Positions 36,731 to 44,412 of a DNA stretch of 64,000 nt are shown here, in pieces (within the stretch, counting starts at the first letter, position 1; each line of letters starts with the position of its first letter). A program made the position numbers and the translations under genes. Origin of the DNA: an uncultured Clostridia bacterium (lineage in GTDB: Bacteria > Bacillota > Clostridia > Oscillospirales > Ruminococcaceae); NCBI GenBank assembly GCA_947632025.1, contig CANRNN010000007.1, positions 89,486 to 153,485 on the forward strand. Reading direction: 5' to 3'. The notes beneath the pieces are model-generated. The model had not been told where the DNA came from, ran no database searches, and worked only from the letters and a program-made list of their open reading frames with translations.

Positions 36731-37305
36731 ACAGAGAATCCTCCTTTCTTCAAATGTTCGCGAAGCTTTTTCCGCGTCCGCGAAAGTATGACCTGAGTGT
36801 GATTTACGGTAATTTTCTGCTCCTCGGCTATCTCATCGACCGTTAAGCAGTACCAATACCGCTGAACAAAAATGACCCTTTCCCGTTTTGGTATATCTTT
36901 CAGAAACGAATTTATCTCGCGTGTAAGCTCGGATAAATTGAGCCGTTCCTCGGCATCAGACGAGGACGATGACGCTGTTTCAGAAAGCTCTTCAAGCATA
37001 ACCGAATATTCCCCTCCCCCGCGTTTCTGCGCCCGTTCGGAGCGGAGTCGGTTTATGGCGTGATTGCGCACGAGTTTTCCCAAAAAAGCCGAGAGTTTTT
37101 CGGGTTTATGCGGTGGAATAAGATTCCAGGCGGAATAAAGCGCGTCATTGAAGCACTCTTCCGAAAGCTCCCGCGAGTCGGGCAGCTCGTGCAGGATGCG
37201 TGACGCTATTGAAAGGAGGTACTGTCCGTACTTGCTTTGTGCCTGTGAAAGCGCAGATTCGTCGCGCCTGCTGAAGCCTTCGATGATCTCAATATCTTCT
37301 GTCAT
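36727..37305 (-). CDS. ECF-type RNA polymerase sigma factor
   Basis: 192 residues. Region 2: DESALSQAQSKYGQYLLSIA, SREL..ECFNDALYSAWNLI, KLSAFLGKLVRNHAINRLRS; region 4: ERVIFVQRYWYCLTVDEIAEEQKITVNHTQVILSRTRKKLREHL. A Ser/Asp-rich linker (ETASSSSSDAEE) separates them. Its stop overlaps the start of the 945-residue membrane protein by 4 bp. The Shine-Dalgarno before ATG 37305 is weak (GAAGGG, 14-19 bases upstream), so the start could lie a few codons off. No promoter recognised in 37306-37440. Confidence 0.94.
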   Translation of the reverse strand: MTEDIEIIEGFSRRDESALSQAQSKYGQYLLSIASRILHELPDSRELSEECFNDALYSAWNLIPPHKPEKLSAFLGKLVRNHAINRLRSERAQKRGGGEYSVMLEELSETASSSSSDAEERLNLSELTREINSFLKDIPKRERVIFVQRYWYCLTVDEIAEEQKITVNHTQVILSRTRKKLREHLKKGGFSV

Positions 37306-37480
37306 TGTTTTTCATCTGCCCTTCTTTCTGGATTTCGCCGGCGAGGTTTCTTTTGCCCTTCAATGATATACACAAATTTTTCACGAAGAAATTACAGGAA
37401 ACAAAAAAATTTTTTAACGCCGGAGCGCTTTGCAGCGTCACAGGTAAAATTCAACTGCTATAATTTGTGCAAAATGACGA

Positions 37481-37510
37481 TTGACAAGACACAATATATT
37501 GTGATATAAT
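37481..37510 (+). promoter_or_regulatory. Sigma-A promoter of the NrdD-tail-like gene
   Basis: -35 TTGACA (37481-37486), 18-bp spacer, -10 TATAAT (37505-37510). The spacer is filled by a palindrome (next entry). Confidence 0.88.
37489..37504. promoter_or_regulatory. NrdR-box-like palindrome between -35 and -10
   Basis: ACACAATATATTGTGA, with a perfect 14-bp palindrome at 37490-37503. It closely resembles the 16-bp NrdR box (ACACWATATATWGTGT type). NrdR normally represses ribonucleotide reductase genes at paired boxes; a second convincing box at the usual 31-32 bp distance is not seen. Its position would block RNA polymerase. Confidence 0.72.
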
Positions 37511-37562
37511 ACAAGTGTACCCGCAAAAAGCGGGGTCAGGAATCTTATCAGGGGGAATTCAA

Positions 37563-37832
37563 ATGGTTGACGTAAATGTTACGGGCGGAAAACTCTGCCG
37601 TGAAGAAATTGATTTTTATATCGAGAACGCCAAAACGCGTTATCCTGAAAAACATCTGCGCTCGATAGATTTAGAGGTCGACGGCGATTATGTAAACGCA
37701 AAATATCACTTCTCGGATCAGCCGTTCCAGAGAATACGCCGTATTACAGGCTATCTGGTCGGGACTCTCGACAGATTCAACAATGCAAAGCGCGCTGAGG
37801 AAAAAGCCCGCGTAAAGCACGACCCGCAATAA
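37563..37832 (+). CDS. Small protein resembling the C-terminal segment of anaerobic ribonucleotide reductase (NrdD)
   Basis: 89 residues. The N-terminal part (MVDVNVTGGKLCREEIDFYI ...) is not familiar; the C-terminal half RIRRITGYLVGTLDRFNNAKRAEEKARVKH strongly resembles the NrdD tail (RxTGYLxGxxxRFNNAKxAExxxRVKH) but the glycyl-radical loop and the zinc cysteines are missing. One cysteine only. Start is ATG 37563 with GGGGGA upstream. Promoter carries an NrdR-like box, which independently links the gene to ribonucleotide reduction. Single-gene unit, closed by the terminator at 37855. Confidence 0.82.
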   Translation: MVDVNVTGGKLCREEIDFYIENAKTRYPEKHLRSIDLEVDGDYVNAKYHFSDQPFQRIRRITGYLVGTLDRFNNAKRAEEKARVKHDPQ

Positions 37833-37854
37833 TTGTAAATTCATTTCCGTAAAG

Positions 37855-37886
37855 AAAAAGGCTCGGTGGTAAGACCGAGCCTTTTT
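37855..37886. terminator. Bidirectional terminator between convergent genes
   Basis: AAAAAGGCTCGGT (37855-37867) pairs with ACCGAGCCTTTTT (37874-37886), loop of six. A-run and T-run flank both sides, so it can end the NrdD-tail-like gene (plus) and the diguanylate cyclase gene (minus). Confidence 0.94.
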
Positions 37887-37898
37887 TATCAGACTTTA

Positions 37899-39053
37899 TC
37901 AAGCCGCTATTATTTTGTTCTTACCGCTGCGCTTTCCGACGTAAAGACGCTTGTCAACTACGGAAATAAGCGAATCGAACTCACTGTGAGAATCGGCGCG
38001 TTCGCGGAGTTTGTCCTTCTCGACTTCCCCGCTTTCGGTGATTATGTCCTCTTTTTCGGCGCTGTCGGCGAATCCGAACGTCATAGACACTTTGACAGGT
38101 TTTCCCTCGTGAACGATATCAAGCCCGCTTATACGATTTTTTATCTCGCCGAGCCGTGCAAGACACTCGTCGCGTCCGCCCAACATTACAAGCAGTATTT
38201 CCTCACCGCCCCACCTGCATGCCATATCCGAAGCTCCCGTAGAATCGAGAATTATCTTTGCGACCGACCGCAGGACAGTATCACCGCAATCGTGACCGTA
38301 AGTGTCGTTGATTTTCTTGAAGTCGTCGAGATCTCCCATTACGATACAATACGAGGCTCCAAGCTCTTCCAAATTCTCAAAATATTTCCACAGACTGTGT
38401 CGGTTTGAAAGTCCCGTCAAAGCGTCGTGAGTGGCTATGTAGTTTAGTTGTTCGTTTGAAGCACGGAGCTTGCCGAGCAGCGTCATAACTTCAGTATAAA
38501 AGATAATGACAAACGCCACTATCAATATCATCGTGAAAACGATATTTATTCCGCGGAAAAGGAATATCCCATCCCCTGAAAGCTCGTGAAGCCCCATCTC
38601 CTCATAAAGCTCGCCATTAAGTTCCACGAAAGAAATCACGACCGCGAAGCTAAAAAGAGTTATCACGCTAAGGATAATCGAAGAGCGCATAAGCGTTTTC
38701 TTGTCGTAATAACAATATATGTAATATGCGTAAATCGGCGCGGACATCAGCGGATAAAGGTAGAACGACACTTCTATGCCCTCTATAAGCGTCACTATCA
38801 TTGCGTGGAGAAGAACCTCTGCGAACATTCCCACAATAAGTGTCATCGGGCGTTTGCCCATTCCCCGTTTTCGGCTTATCACTGCAAAAACGCTGTAAAG
38901 CGTAATGCTTACGACATTTATTATTGCCAATGTATAGAGCTTAAAAATCATAAACTCCACAAAAAACACCGTATGCATAAGCGCTGCGCCAAGGCAAGTA
39001 TACCAGAATTTGAAACCCGCCTCACGGCGTTCACTGAAATATGTTTGAACCAT
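37899..39053 (-). CDS. Membrane diguanylate cyclase (GGDEF)
   Basis: 384 residues. Six or seven N-terminal spans (residues about 17-200; FKFWYTCLGAALMHTVFFVEF and others) precede a GGDEF domain with YIATHDALTGLSNRHSLW, VMGDLDDFKKINDTYGHDCGDTVL and the signature CRWGGEEILLVML. GGEEI is an active-type variant, so it should synthesise c-di-GMP. The inhibitory RxxD site upstream of the signature reads GASD, so product inhibition at that site is probably lost. Ends with MTFGFADSAEKEDI and a short tail. Promoter at 39148-39176. Confidence 0.94.
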   Translation of the reverse strand: MVQTYFSERREAGFKFWYTCLGAALMHTVFFVEFMIFKLYTLAIINVVSITLYSVFAVISRKRGMGKRPMTLIVGMFAEVLLHAMIVTLIEGIEVSFYLYPLMSAPIYAYYIYCYYDKKTLMRSSIILSVITLFSFAVVISFVELNGELYEEMGLHELSGDGIFLFRGINIVFTMILIVAFVIIFYTEVMTLLGKLRASNEQLNYIATHDALTGLSNRHSLWKYFENLEELGASYCIVMGDLDDFKKINDTYGHDCGDTVLRSVAKIILDSTGASDMACRWGGEEILLVMLGGRDECLARLGEIKNRISGLDIVHEGKPVKVSMTFGFADSAEKEDIITESGEVEKDKLRERADSHSEFDSLISVVDKRLYVGKRSGKNKIIAA

Positions 39054-39147
39054 AAACCGTCCCTCAAATGATATAAAAATTCCTCAAAAGGGATCATTTC
39101 TGTATTAGTAATGATATTTCTCAACTTGATTTATTAAACTTATTTAA

Positions 39148-39176
39148 ATTATACCACACTTCTGTGCAAATTGCAA
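39148..39176 (-). promoter_or_regulatory. Sigma-A promoter of the diguanylate cyclase gene
   Basis: Minus strand: -35 TTGCAA (39176-39171), 17-bp spacer, -10 TATAAT (39153-39148). Confidence 0.75.
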
Positions 39177-39217
39177 GAAAACTTTTTCGTCATTTTGCAC
39201 AAATTATTTGTTATTGC

Positions 39218-39246
39218 TTGACAGTTTTTAATGAATGTGGTATAAT
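39218..39246 (+). promoter_or_regulatory. Sigma-A promoter of rubrerythrin-rubredoxin
   Basis: -35 TTGACA (39218-39223), 17-bp spacer, -10 TATAAT (39241-39246): perfect hexamers and spacing, predicting strong expression. No PerR box is obvious. Confidence 0.92.
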
Positions 39247-39297
39247 AATAGTAGTCGTTATGTAACGGCAAATTTTATTTTGGAGGTATTCTATTTT

Positions 39298-39843
39298 ATG
39301 AAGTATGTATGTCCTGTGTGCGGTTATGTACATGTCGGAGATTCCGCTCCCGAAAAATGTCCCCAGTGCGGCGTTCCCGGAAGCAAGTTCAAGGTAATGG
39401 AGGACAACGGCAAGCTTACTTTCGCGTGTGAGCATGAGATCGGCATTACCAACGGCGTTCCCGCAGAGATAGTTGAGGGACTTCGCGCTAACTTCAACGG
39501 AGAATGCACCGAAGTCGGAATGTACCTCGCTATGTCAAGAGCGGCATTCAGAGAGGGTTACGCAGAAGTAGGTATGTACTACGAGAAAGCCGCTTTTGAA
39601 GAGGCAGAACACGCGGCAAAGTTTGCGGAAATGCTCGGAGAAGTCGTTTCTCCCTCGACAAAGGAAAACCTCACGAAGCGTGTTGCGGCAGAACACGGCG
39701 CAACTCAAGGCAAGCTCGACCTCGCAAAGATGGCAAAAGAGCATAATCTTGACGCTATCCACGATACCGTTCATGAAATGGCTAAGGACGAAGCTCGCCA
39801 CGGCAAGGCTTTCGAGGGTCTGCTCAATCGCTATTTTAAGTGA
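39298..39843 (+). CDS. Reverse-domain rubrerythrin (NADH peroxidase type)
   Basis: Peroxide-scavenging non-haem iron protein of anaerobes. Domain order is reversed: an N-terminal rubredoxin-like iron site ([20 protein letters not shown], then QCG; two CxxC pairs) followed by a four-helix ferritin-like diiron domain ([14 protein letters not shown] and [15 protein letters not shown] carry ExxH pairs). 181 residues. The start is ATG 39298 (MKYVCPVCG), behind TTTGGAGGT. Electrons could come from the rubredoxin encoded 17 bp downstream. Confidence 0.95.
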   Translation: MKYVCPVCGYVHVGDSAPEKCPQCGVPGSKFKVMEDNGKLTFACEHEIGITNGVPAEIVEGLRANFNGECTEVGMYLAMSRAAFREGYAEVGMYYEKAAFEEAEHAAKFAEMLGEVVSPSTKENLTKRVAAEHGATQGKLDLAKMAKEHNLDAIHDTVHEMAKDEARHGKAFEGLLNRYFK

Positions 39844-39860
39844 TCGGGGAGGTAAGGATT

Positions 39861-40019
39861 ATGGATAAATACGCTTGCCCGTGCGGGTATGTTTACGACC
39901 CCGCAGTCGGCGATCCTGACGGAGGAATAGCTCCCGGAACGAAATTTGAGGACATTCCCGACGACTGGGTATGCCCCGTCTGCGGTCTTGGCAAAGACGC
40001 TTTTGAGAAAGCAGAGTAA
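39861..40019 (+). CDS. Rubredoxin with CxC first knuckle
   Basis: 52 residues beginning [20 protein letters not shown] and ending [17 protein letters not shown]. The second iron knuckle is a normal CPVCG, but the first reads CPCG, one residue shorter than the usual CxxCG. The rest of the fold ([20 protein letters not shown]) is standard. GGGGAGGTAAGG precedes the ATG, so it is well translated. Cotranscribed with rubrerythrin, its likely electron acceptor. Confidence 0.95.
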   Translation: MDKYACPCGYVYDPAVGDPDGGIAPGTKFEDIPDDWVCPVCGLGKDAFEKAE

Positions 40020-40093
40020 ACTGCTGAAAGGCAGTCCGAAAAGCGGAGAAGCCTTTGAGGTTTCTCCGCTTGATTTTGTTGTGGAGGTATAAA

Positions 40094-40492
40094 ATGAAGA
40101 ATTTTAAGAATTATACGCCCGAAAAATATTCCTCTCCCAAATACCGCAAAGTTTCGGACGGAATTTACGCGACCAAAAACCCGCGAATTGACGGCGATGT
40201 TTATGTAACGAGTATGACTTTTGAAATGGAACCCGAATGTTACGGCGAAGAAGGCGGCTGTCCGACCAACATAACGCAGGTTCCGTTTGAAAATCTTCTG
40301 GACGAATTCGACCTTTTTGTGTCGGATTTTTACGACGACCTCAACGAAAAGAGCGAAAAGCTCTGCTATCAGGAATTCGGCGCGATGGAGCTTAAATGTA
40401 TCCAAAACCTCAGAACAATCCTCGGAAAGCGCGTTTACGCGGTTTTAAAAACCGACGGCGACGACGAGTACGAAGAACTTGTTATTGAGTAG
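40094..40492 (+). CDS. Conserved-looking acidic protein of unknown function
   Basis: 132 residues, starting MKNFKNYTPEKYSSPKYRKV at ATG 40094 with TGGAGGT upstream. Rich in Glu/Asp and aromatic residues (FDLFVSDFYDDLNEKSEKL), without membrane span or signal peptide; three or four cysteines, two of them close together (PECYGEEGGCPTN), could bind a metal but this is speculative. No family recognised. It follows rubredoxin by 74 bp and ends just before the terminator of the convergent ABC transporter operon. Confidence 0.7.
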   Translation: MKNFKNYTPEKYSSPKYRKVSDGIYATKNPRIDGDVYVTSMTFEMEPECYGEEGGCPTNITQVPFENLLDEFDLFVSDFYDDLNEKSEKLCYQEFGAMELKCIQNLRTILGKRVYAVLKTDGDDEYEELVIE

Positions 40493-40509
40493 CTCAAATT
40501 GCATAAAAA

Positions 40510-40538
40510 ATTCCCCTCGGAAGAAAACCGAGGGGAAT
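40510..40538 (-). terminator. Terminator after ABC transporter operon
   Basis: ATTCCCCTCGG (40510-40520) pairs with CCGAGGGGAAT (40528-40538), loop of seven; on the minus strand it runs into TTTTTTATG. May also stop the convergent plus-strand gene, weakly. Confidence 0.92.
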
Positions 40539-40550
40539 CGTTTTGTGAAA

Positions 40551-41432
40551 TTAGCCCTTGACTGCGCCGAGAGCAACACCGCCGACTATGTGTTTAGATA
40601 CCAAGATATACACAATTACGACAGGCACTATCGCCAGCATAACTACCATGTAAAGATAGCCGAGATCTTTCGACGCACCGCCCGAAGCAACCGCCGAACG
40701 CAATGTTGAAATAACAATCGGCACCGTTCTGCGATCAGCTTTACTGATAATCAGTGCGGGAGTAAAGAAGTTGTTCCATGAAGCCGTGAACGCAAAGATA
40801 AGCTGAACAGCCATTGCAGGGAAAATCATCGGAAGTGCAATGACATTGAATGTCCTAAACTCATTTGAGCCGTCAACTCGTGCCGCTTCAATGACCTCCA
40901 TCGGCAAGGCACTCTCAATATATTGCTTCATATAGAAGAATACTGCGGGAGCTGCGATCGACGGGATTATAAGGGGCCAGTATGTGTTGTTGAGCTTAAA
41001 TTTGTAAACGAGGTCAACAAAACCTACCGCGGAAATCTGCGTCGGAATCATCATAACAACCATAATAAACGTAAACGCAAACTTCTTAAGCTTGAAATCG
41101 TAAACGTGAATTCCGTAAGCCGTCATAGCGGAGAAATACACCGAAAACAGGCTGCTTGCAGCTGCTATGAGAAGTGAATTTCCCATTGCCTTCAAAAGAC
41201 CACCGTTACCCATTGCCTTCTGGAAGTTCGCTCCAAAATAGGTCGAAGGAAGCAACGAAAAGCCGTTTGAAAGCTGTGCGTTAGACCTTGTCGAGTTAAT
41301 TATAAGAAGGAGTATCGGGAAAAGGGACAAAATAGTTACAAACGCCAAGAAAATGTACGAAAAAACTCTCGCGACATTCGTCTGAACCCTAGAATTTTTA
41401 TTTTCGCCTGTTGAAATATGTGTTGTACCCAT
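40551..41432 (-). CDS. Carbohydrate ABC transporter permease (MalG type)
   Basis: Inner-membrane permease, six spans. The cytoplasmic coupling loop EAARVDGSNEFRTFNVIALPMIFP (EAAxxDGA...P type) contacts the ATPase. It ends KHIVGGVALGAVKG, typical of MalG-like proteins. About 293 residues; I prefer ATG 41432 (MGTTHISTG) with GGGGG nine bases upstream, over the GTG that directly abuts the stop of the preceding gene. Third gene of the substrate-binding protein/permease/permease operon; substrate unknown. Confidence 0.94.
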   Translation of the reverse strand: MGTTHISTGENKNSRVQTNVARVFSYIFLAFVTILSLFPILLLIINSTRSNAQLSNGFSLLPSTYFGANFQKAMGNGGLLKAMGNSLLIAAASSLFSVYFSAMTAYGIHVYDFKLKKFAFTFIMVVMMIPTQISAVGFVDLVYKFKLNNTYWPLIIPSIAAPAVFFYMKQYIESALPMEVIEAARVDGSNEFRTFNVIALPMIFPAMAVQLIFAFTASWNNFFTPALIISKADRRTVPIVISTLRSAVASGGASKDLGYLYMVVMLAIVPVVIVYILVSKHIVGGVALGAVKG

Positions 41433-41438
41433 TTTCAC

Positions 41439-42392
41439 TTACCCCCTCTTTTTCTTCTTAGGCTTATCCGGATCGGAATTGAGAACCTTATATACAATAA
41501 GGCTGAGGATACCTGTAATGAAGAATACAAGTACCGACATTGCACCCGCAATACCGTAATTCTTTGAGCCGCCGATATAGCCGTTCAGCCATATAATAAG
41601 CGTTTCACAGTCGCCTGCAGGCGCACCGCCGTTAGTAAGGATCTGCGGAACATCGAACATCTGCAAACCGCCGATGAGCGAGGTTATCGCAACATATACC
41701 ATAATCGGCATAAGAAGCGGAATAGTGATCTTGAAAAATACCTGCCACGAGTTTGCACCGTCTATTGATGCTGCCTCAAACAGGCTCTGGTCAATTCCCA
41801 TAATACCTGCCATAAGTAGTATTGTGGTATTTCCGAACCACATAAGGAAGTTTATTGTCGCAACAAGTATTCGTGCCGAACTAGTATTTGCTAAGTAATC
41901 AAATTTGAATTCTTCGCCTATAATGCCGGAAATCATCTGGTTGACAGGACCAACATTGCTGAACAGAGCGAAGAACAACATCGCGAAAGATGCTGCCATG
42001 ATAAGGTTCGGCATATAAATTACAGTCTTAAAGAAACGCTGACCTTTGATCCTCAAGCGCTCACTTGTAAAGATAATCGCCAGAAGCAGCGAAAATATGA
42101 ACTGCGGAACAGCACCAAGAACCCACATTATCATGGTGTTCTTAGTGTATGTGAGGATCTTCAGACTACCGTTATTAAGAGTGGAGTTAATATCAAACAG
42201 CTTTTGATAATTGCCAAATCCCACAAAATTCGGTCCTATCCAGTCAAGACCCTGCTGGTAGTAATCGAAAAAGCTGTAATAAAACGTAGACAGCAGCGGG
42301 ATAAGTGAAAATACAATATAAACGAGAAAGAAAGGAGTTATAAAAATGTAGCCCCACTTAGCATAACTTACGAGCTTATGCTTCTTTTTCAT
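41439..42392 (-). CDS. Carbohydrate ABC transporter permease (MalF type)
   Basis: 317 residues with six spans: WGYIFITPFFLVYIVFSLIP at the N-terminus and others. Coupling loop FEAASIDGANSWQVFFKITIPLL near residue 215; substrate-channel segment FDVPQILTNGGAPAG follows. Lysine-rich C-terminus. Lies 109 bp downstream of the binding-protein gene behind a G:U-rich stem-loop that may lower expression of the permeases relative to the binding protein. Confidence 0.95.
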   Translation of the reverse strand: MKKKHKLVSYAKWGYIFITPFFLVYIVFSLIPLLSTFYYSFFDYYQQGLDWIGPNFVGFGNYQKLFDINSTLNNGSLKILTYTKNTMIMWVLGAVPQFIFSLLLAIIFTSERLRIKGQRFFKTVIYMPNLIMAASFAMLFFALFSNVGPVNQMISGIIGEEFKFDYLANTSSARILVATINFLMWFGNTTILLMAGIMGIDQSLFEAASIDGANSWQVFFKITIPLLMPIMVYVAITSLIGGLQMFDVPQILTNGGAPAGDCETLIIWLNGYIGGSKNYGIAGAMSVLVFFITGILSLIVYKVLNSDPDKPKKKKRG

Positions 42393-42439
42393 TGCATTAA
42401 CCTCTCTCCAAATAGTTTATTTTTTGCAGCTTTATGTTG

Positions 42440-42479
42440 CAAAAAGAGGTGAGACGATTTTGTATTTCGCCCCACCCCT
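42440..42479 (-). terminator. Intergenic stem-loop between binding protein and permease genes
   Basis: In the minus-strand RNA the segment 42479-42467 pairs with 42457-42445 over 13 bp, including several G:U pairs, followed by TTTTTGC. Such leaky terminators are common behind binding-protein genes of importers. Confidence 0.65.
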
Positions 42480-42501
42480 TAAGGTCTAGGTCAACATTAT
42501 T

Positions 42502-43923
42502 TTAGAAATTATGAGTAGCAGTAGGATTAACCTTGTTGAGCTTCTCATAGAAGTCAGCCCAGCACTGCTCCTCGGTCTTGGTCTTGCCGTCTTCGCCGGC
42601 TTTCCACTGAAGAATCATAGAGTCGAACAGACCCTCGTTGAATGTCTGATCGAACGCGGTGTGAGCGTTAGGAGCCCAAGTGATACCGTCAGCGATCTTT
42701 GCCTGGATAGCGTAGTCGTTCTGACCGTCGAAACCGTCAAAGCCCTTGGAGCTGTCAGCTGCGAGAGCGTCAGCTACTTTCTTGTTGGACGGGAACAGAG
42801 GATTGTACTTATCTGCGCTGGTGATAGAACCATCGGTGGTGGAACGCTCTTTCAGACCGTGACCGTCAGCAGCCTTGTTGAGGAAGTCCTCATTATTAAG
42901 CATATCGTTCATAATCTGGTTTACGAGAGTGGGGTTGTCGCCGCCCTTAGCAGCCAGCAGCCAGGTACCGCCCCAGTAGTGAGCCTGCGGACCCTCGATA
43001 AAGCACCAGTCGCCGGAAGAACCGTTATCACCGTTGGCAAACGCCTTGGTCATGTTGAACGCGTAGTACCACATCGGTCCGATGTAGCTCAAGCACTTAC
43101 CATCCTTGGTCATGTTGTTGGTAACTTCGTCGCCCCAGTTGCCGTCAGCGATAGAGTAGCCGTTTGCCATGAAGTCCTTAGCCTGCTCATACCACTTGTA
43201 GAACTCAGGAACAGGCTTAAAGTTGTTGTTGCTGTCGAGCCACGGCTCGGTCTGACCTGCCGCATAAACTCTCCACAGAGTTGTGATAGAACCGGTCATG
43301 AGGTAGCCCTTAGCCTTTGCATCCTTAGCAGCAGCGTTAAACTTATCCCAAGAATCAAGCTTGGACTGGATCTCATCGGGATCGTCAGTACCGAGAACTT
43401 CCTTAGCAATAGACTTTCTTACGATCATACCGGAAGGAGTAGCCTGCGGAGAAACAGCCTTAAGTGTGCCGGAGCTGTCAGTACCAGCATCAATAACATA
43501 CTTGTAGGTGTTGCTGGTGTCAATGCCTGTAAGAGCAAGAGAAACATCAGACTCTTTGTACTTCTGAATGTAGTCAGCCTCTGCAAGGAAGATATCAATC
43601 TTCTCATCATCAGACGCGTCCTCATTCTCGGAAAGCAGACGGTCAAGATTCTGCTGGTAAACTCCGTCAGAGTTCGGGAACTGTACCCAGTTTACCGTAA
43701 CATCAGAAGGGATCTTATCCATGTAGTATGCATCGAACCACTCAGCCATTTCATAGTTCCAGCAAGCGATATTCAGAACCTTTCCTTCGTCACCGCTTGA
43801 AGCATTGCCACTGCCGGAATTACTGTTGCCCGCGCCCGAATTACCGCCAGTCTCTTCTTTACAGCCTGCAAAAGACAGAACTGTCGCGGCAGCCAAAGCA
43901 GCTGCCAGAATTTTTTTCTTCAT
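42502..43923 (-). CDS. Extracellular solute-binding lipoprotein of sugar ABC importer
   Basis: 473 residues. A lipoprotein signal peptide MKKKILAAALAAATVLSFAG with the lipobox cysteine directly after (position 21), then a Gly/Ser/Asn linker and a family-1 solute-binding fold: LNIACWNYEMAEWFD, then hinge and lobe segments with WGGTWLLAAKGGDNPTLVNQ. Start is ATG 43923 behind TTGGGAGGAA. First gene of the importer operon; no ATP-binding subunit is encoded, so a shared MsmX-type ATPase elsewhere is expected. Promoter at 44037-44065 and two cre-like operators upstream imply sugar-dependent control. Confidence 0.95.
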   Translation of the reverse strand: MKKKILAAALAAATVLSFAGCKEETGGNSGAGNSNSGSGNASSGDEGKVLNIACWNYEMAEWFDAYYMDKIPSDVTVNWVQFPNSDGVYQQNLDRLLSENEDASDDEKIDIFLAEADYIQKYKESDVSLALTGIDTSNTYKYVIDAGTDSSGTLKAVSPQATPSGMIVRKSIAKEVLGTDDPDEIQSKLDSWDKFNAAAKDAKAKGYLMTGSITTLWRVYAAGQTEPWLDSNNNFKPVPEFYKWYEQAKDFMANGYSIADGNWGDEVTNNMTKDGKCLSYIGPMWYYAFNMTKAFANGDNGSSGDWCFIEGPQAHYWGGTWLLAAKGGDNPTLVNQIMNDMLNNEDFLNKAADGHGLKERSTTDGSITSADKYNPLFPSNKKVADALAADSSKGFDGFDGQNDYAIQAKIADGITWAPNAHTAFDQTFNEGLFDSMILQWKAGEDGKTKTEEQCWADFYEKLNKVNPTATHNF

Positions 43924-44036
43924 AAAATATTCCTCCCAAATAACTTTGGTTAATGTTACCTCCGCATAAATTGCGGAAGTGCCGACTTTACAGGTAAACA
44001 TGGTGCAATACGCCCTTTATTTCCTGCACTAATGAT

Positions 44037-44065
44037 AGTTTACCACAATTTCAATTTTTTTTCAA
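44037..44065 (-). promoter_or_regulatory. Sigma-A promoter of the sugar ABC importer
   Basis: Minus strand: -35 TTGAAA (44065-44060), 17-bp spacer, -10 TAAACT (44042-44037). Confidence 0.78.
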
Positions 44066-44099
44066 GTGTTTTTTGAAAATTTTTTTCACGTCATTGTCA

Positions 44100-44113
44100 C
44101 GAAAACGTTTTCA
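44100..44113. promoter_or_regulatory. cre-like/LacI-family operator upstream of the importer promoter
   Basis: On the minus strand TGAAAACGTTTTCG, 13 of 14 matches to TGNAANCGNTNNCA, with a 12-bp perfect palindrome core. It lies 35 bp upstream of the -35 box, a position compatible with activation as well as repression. CcpA or a local LacI/GalR regulator; no regulator gene is adjacent. Confidence 0.65.
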
Positions 44114-44251
44114 GAGCGTGCTTCTTGTTTATTTTGCCGATTGATTTACTTTATAACCTAACTAATAAATACTTAAATTATAAAATGCCATTTGGCTTTA
44201 CAATGCGAAATCCTGTGCTCAAAATAATTTTCCCCTCTAAAAATTACGAAG

Positions 44252-44284
44252 TTGTAACATTTTTGTAACCTTTTTGTAATATTT
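44252..44284. repeat. Three 11-bp direct repeats TTGTAAC[AC]TTT
   Basis: TTGTAACATTT, TTGTAACCTTT, TTGTAATATTT in perfect 11-bp register at 44252, 44263 and 44274. Same-face spacing suggests a multimeric DNA-binding site in the 489-bp gap between the importer and the carboxyltransferase operon. The gap also holds both cre-like sites, the importer promoter and the terminator at 44351; no gene is seen. Confidence 0.6.
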
Positions 44285-44321
44285 TTTTGTGCATTTTCAC
44301 TAAATTTTCATATTGTCTTTC

Positions 44322-44335
44322 TGTAATCGTTACCA
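44322..44335. promoter_or_regulatory. cre-like operator, perfect consensus match
   Basis: TGTAATCGTTACCA matches TGNAANCGNTNNCA at all fixed positions. It is about 257 bp upstream of the importer -35 and 15 bp right of the oadA-side terminator, so with the site at 44100 it could allow looping. Regulator identity is inference. Confidence 0.6.
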
Positions 44336-44350
44336 AATATTGAAAATACA

Positions 44351-44383
44351 AAATCCCCGCCGAGCATGCTCTGAACGGGGATT
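44351..44383 (-). terminator. Terminator after the carboxyltransferase operon
   Basis: AATCCCCG (44352-44359) pairs with CGGGGATT (44376-44383), with an inner GAGC/GCTC stem; on the minus strand it continues TTTTGTATTTTC. Confidence 0.82.
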
Positions 44384-44412
44384 CTATCATATAATTTCGG
44401 CAATGTAATAAT

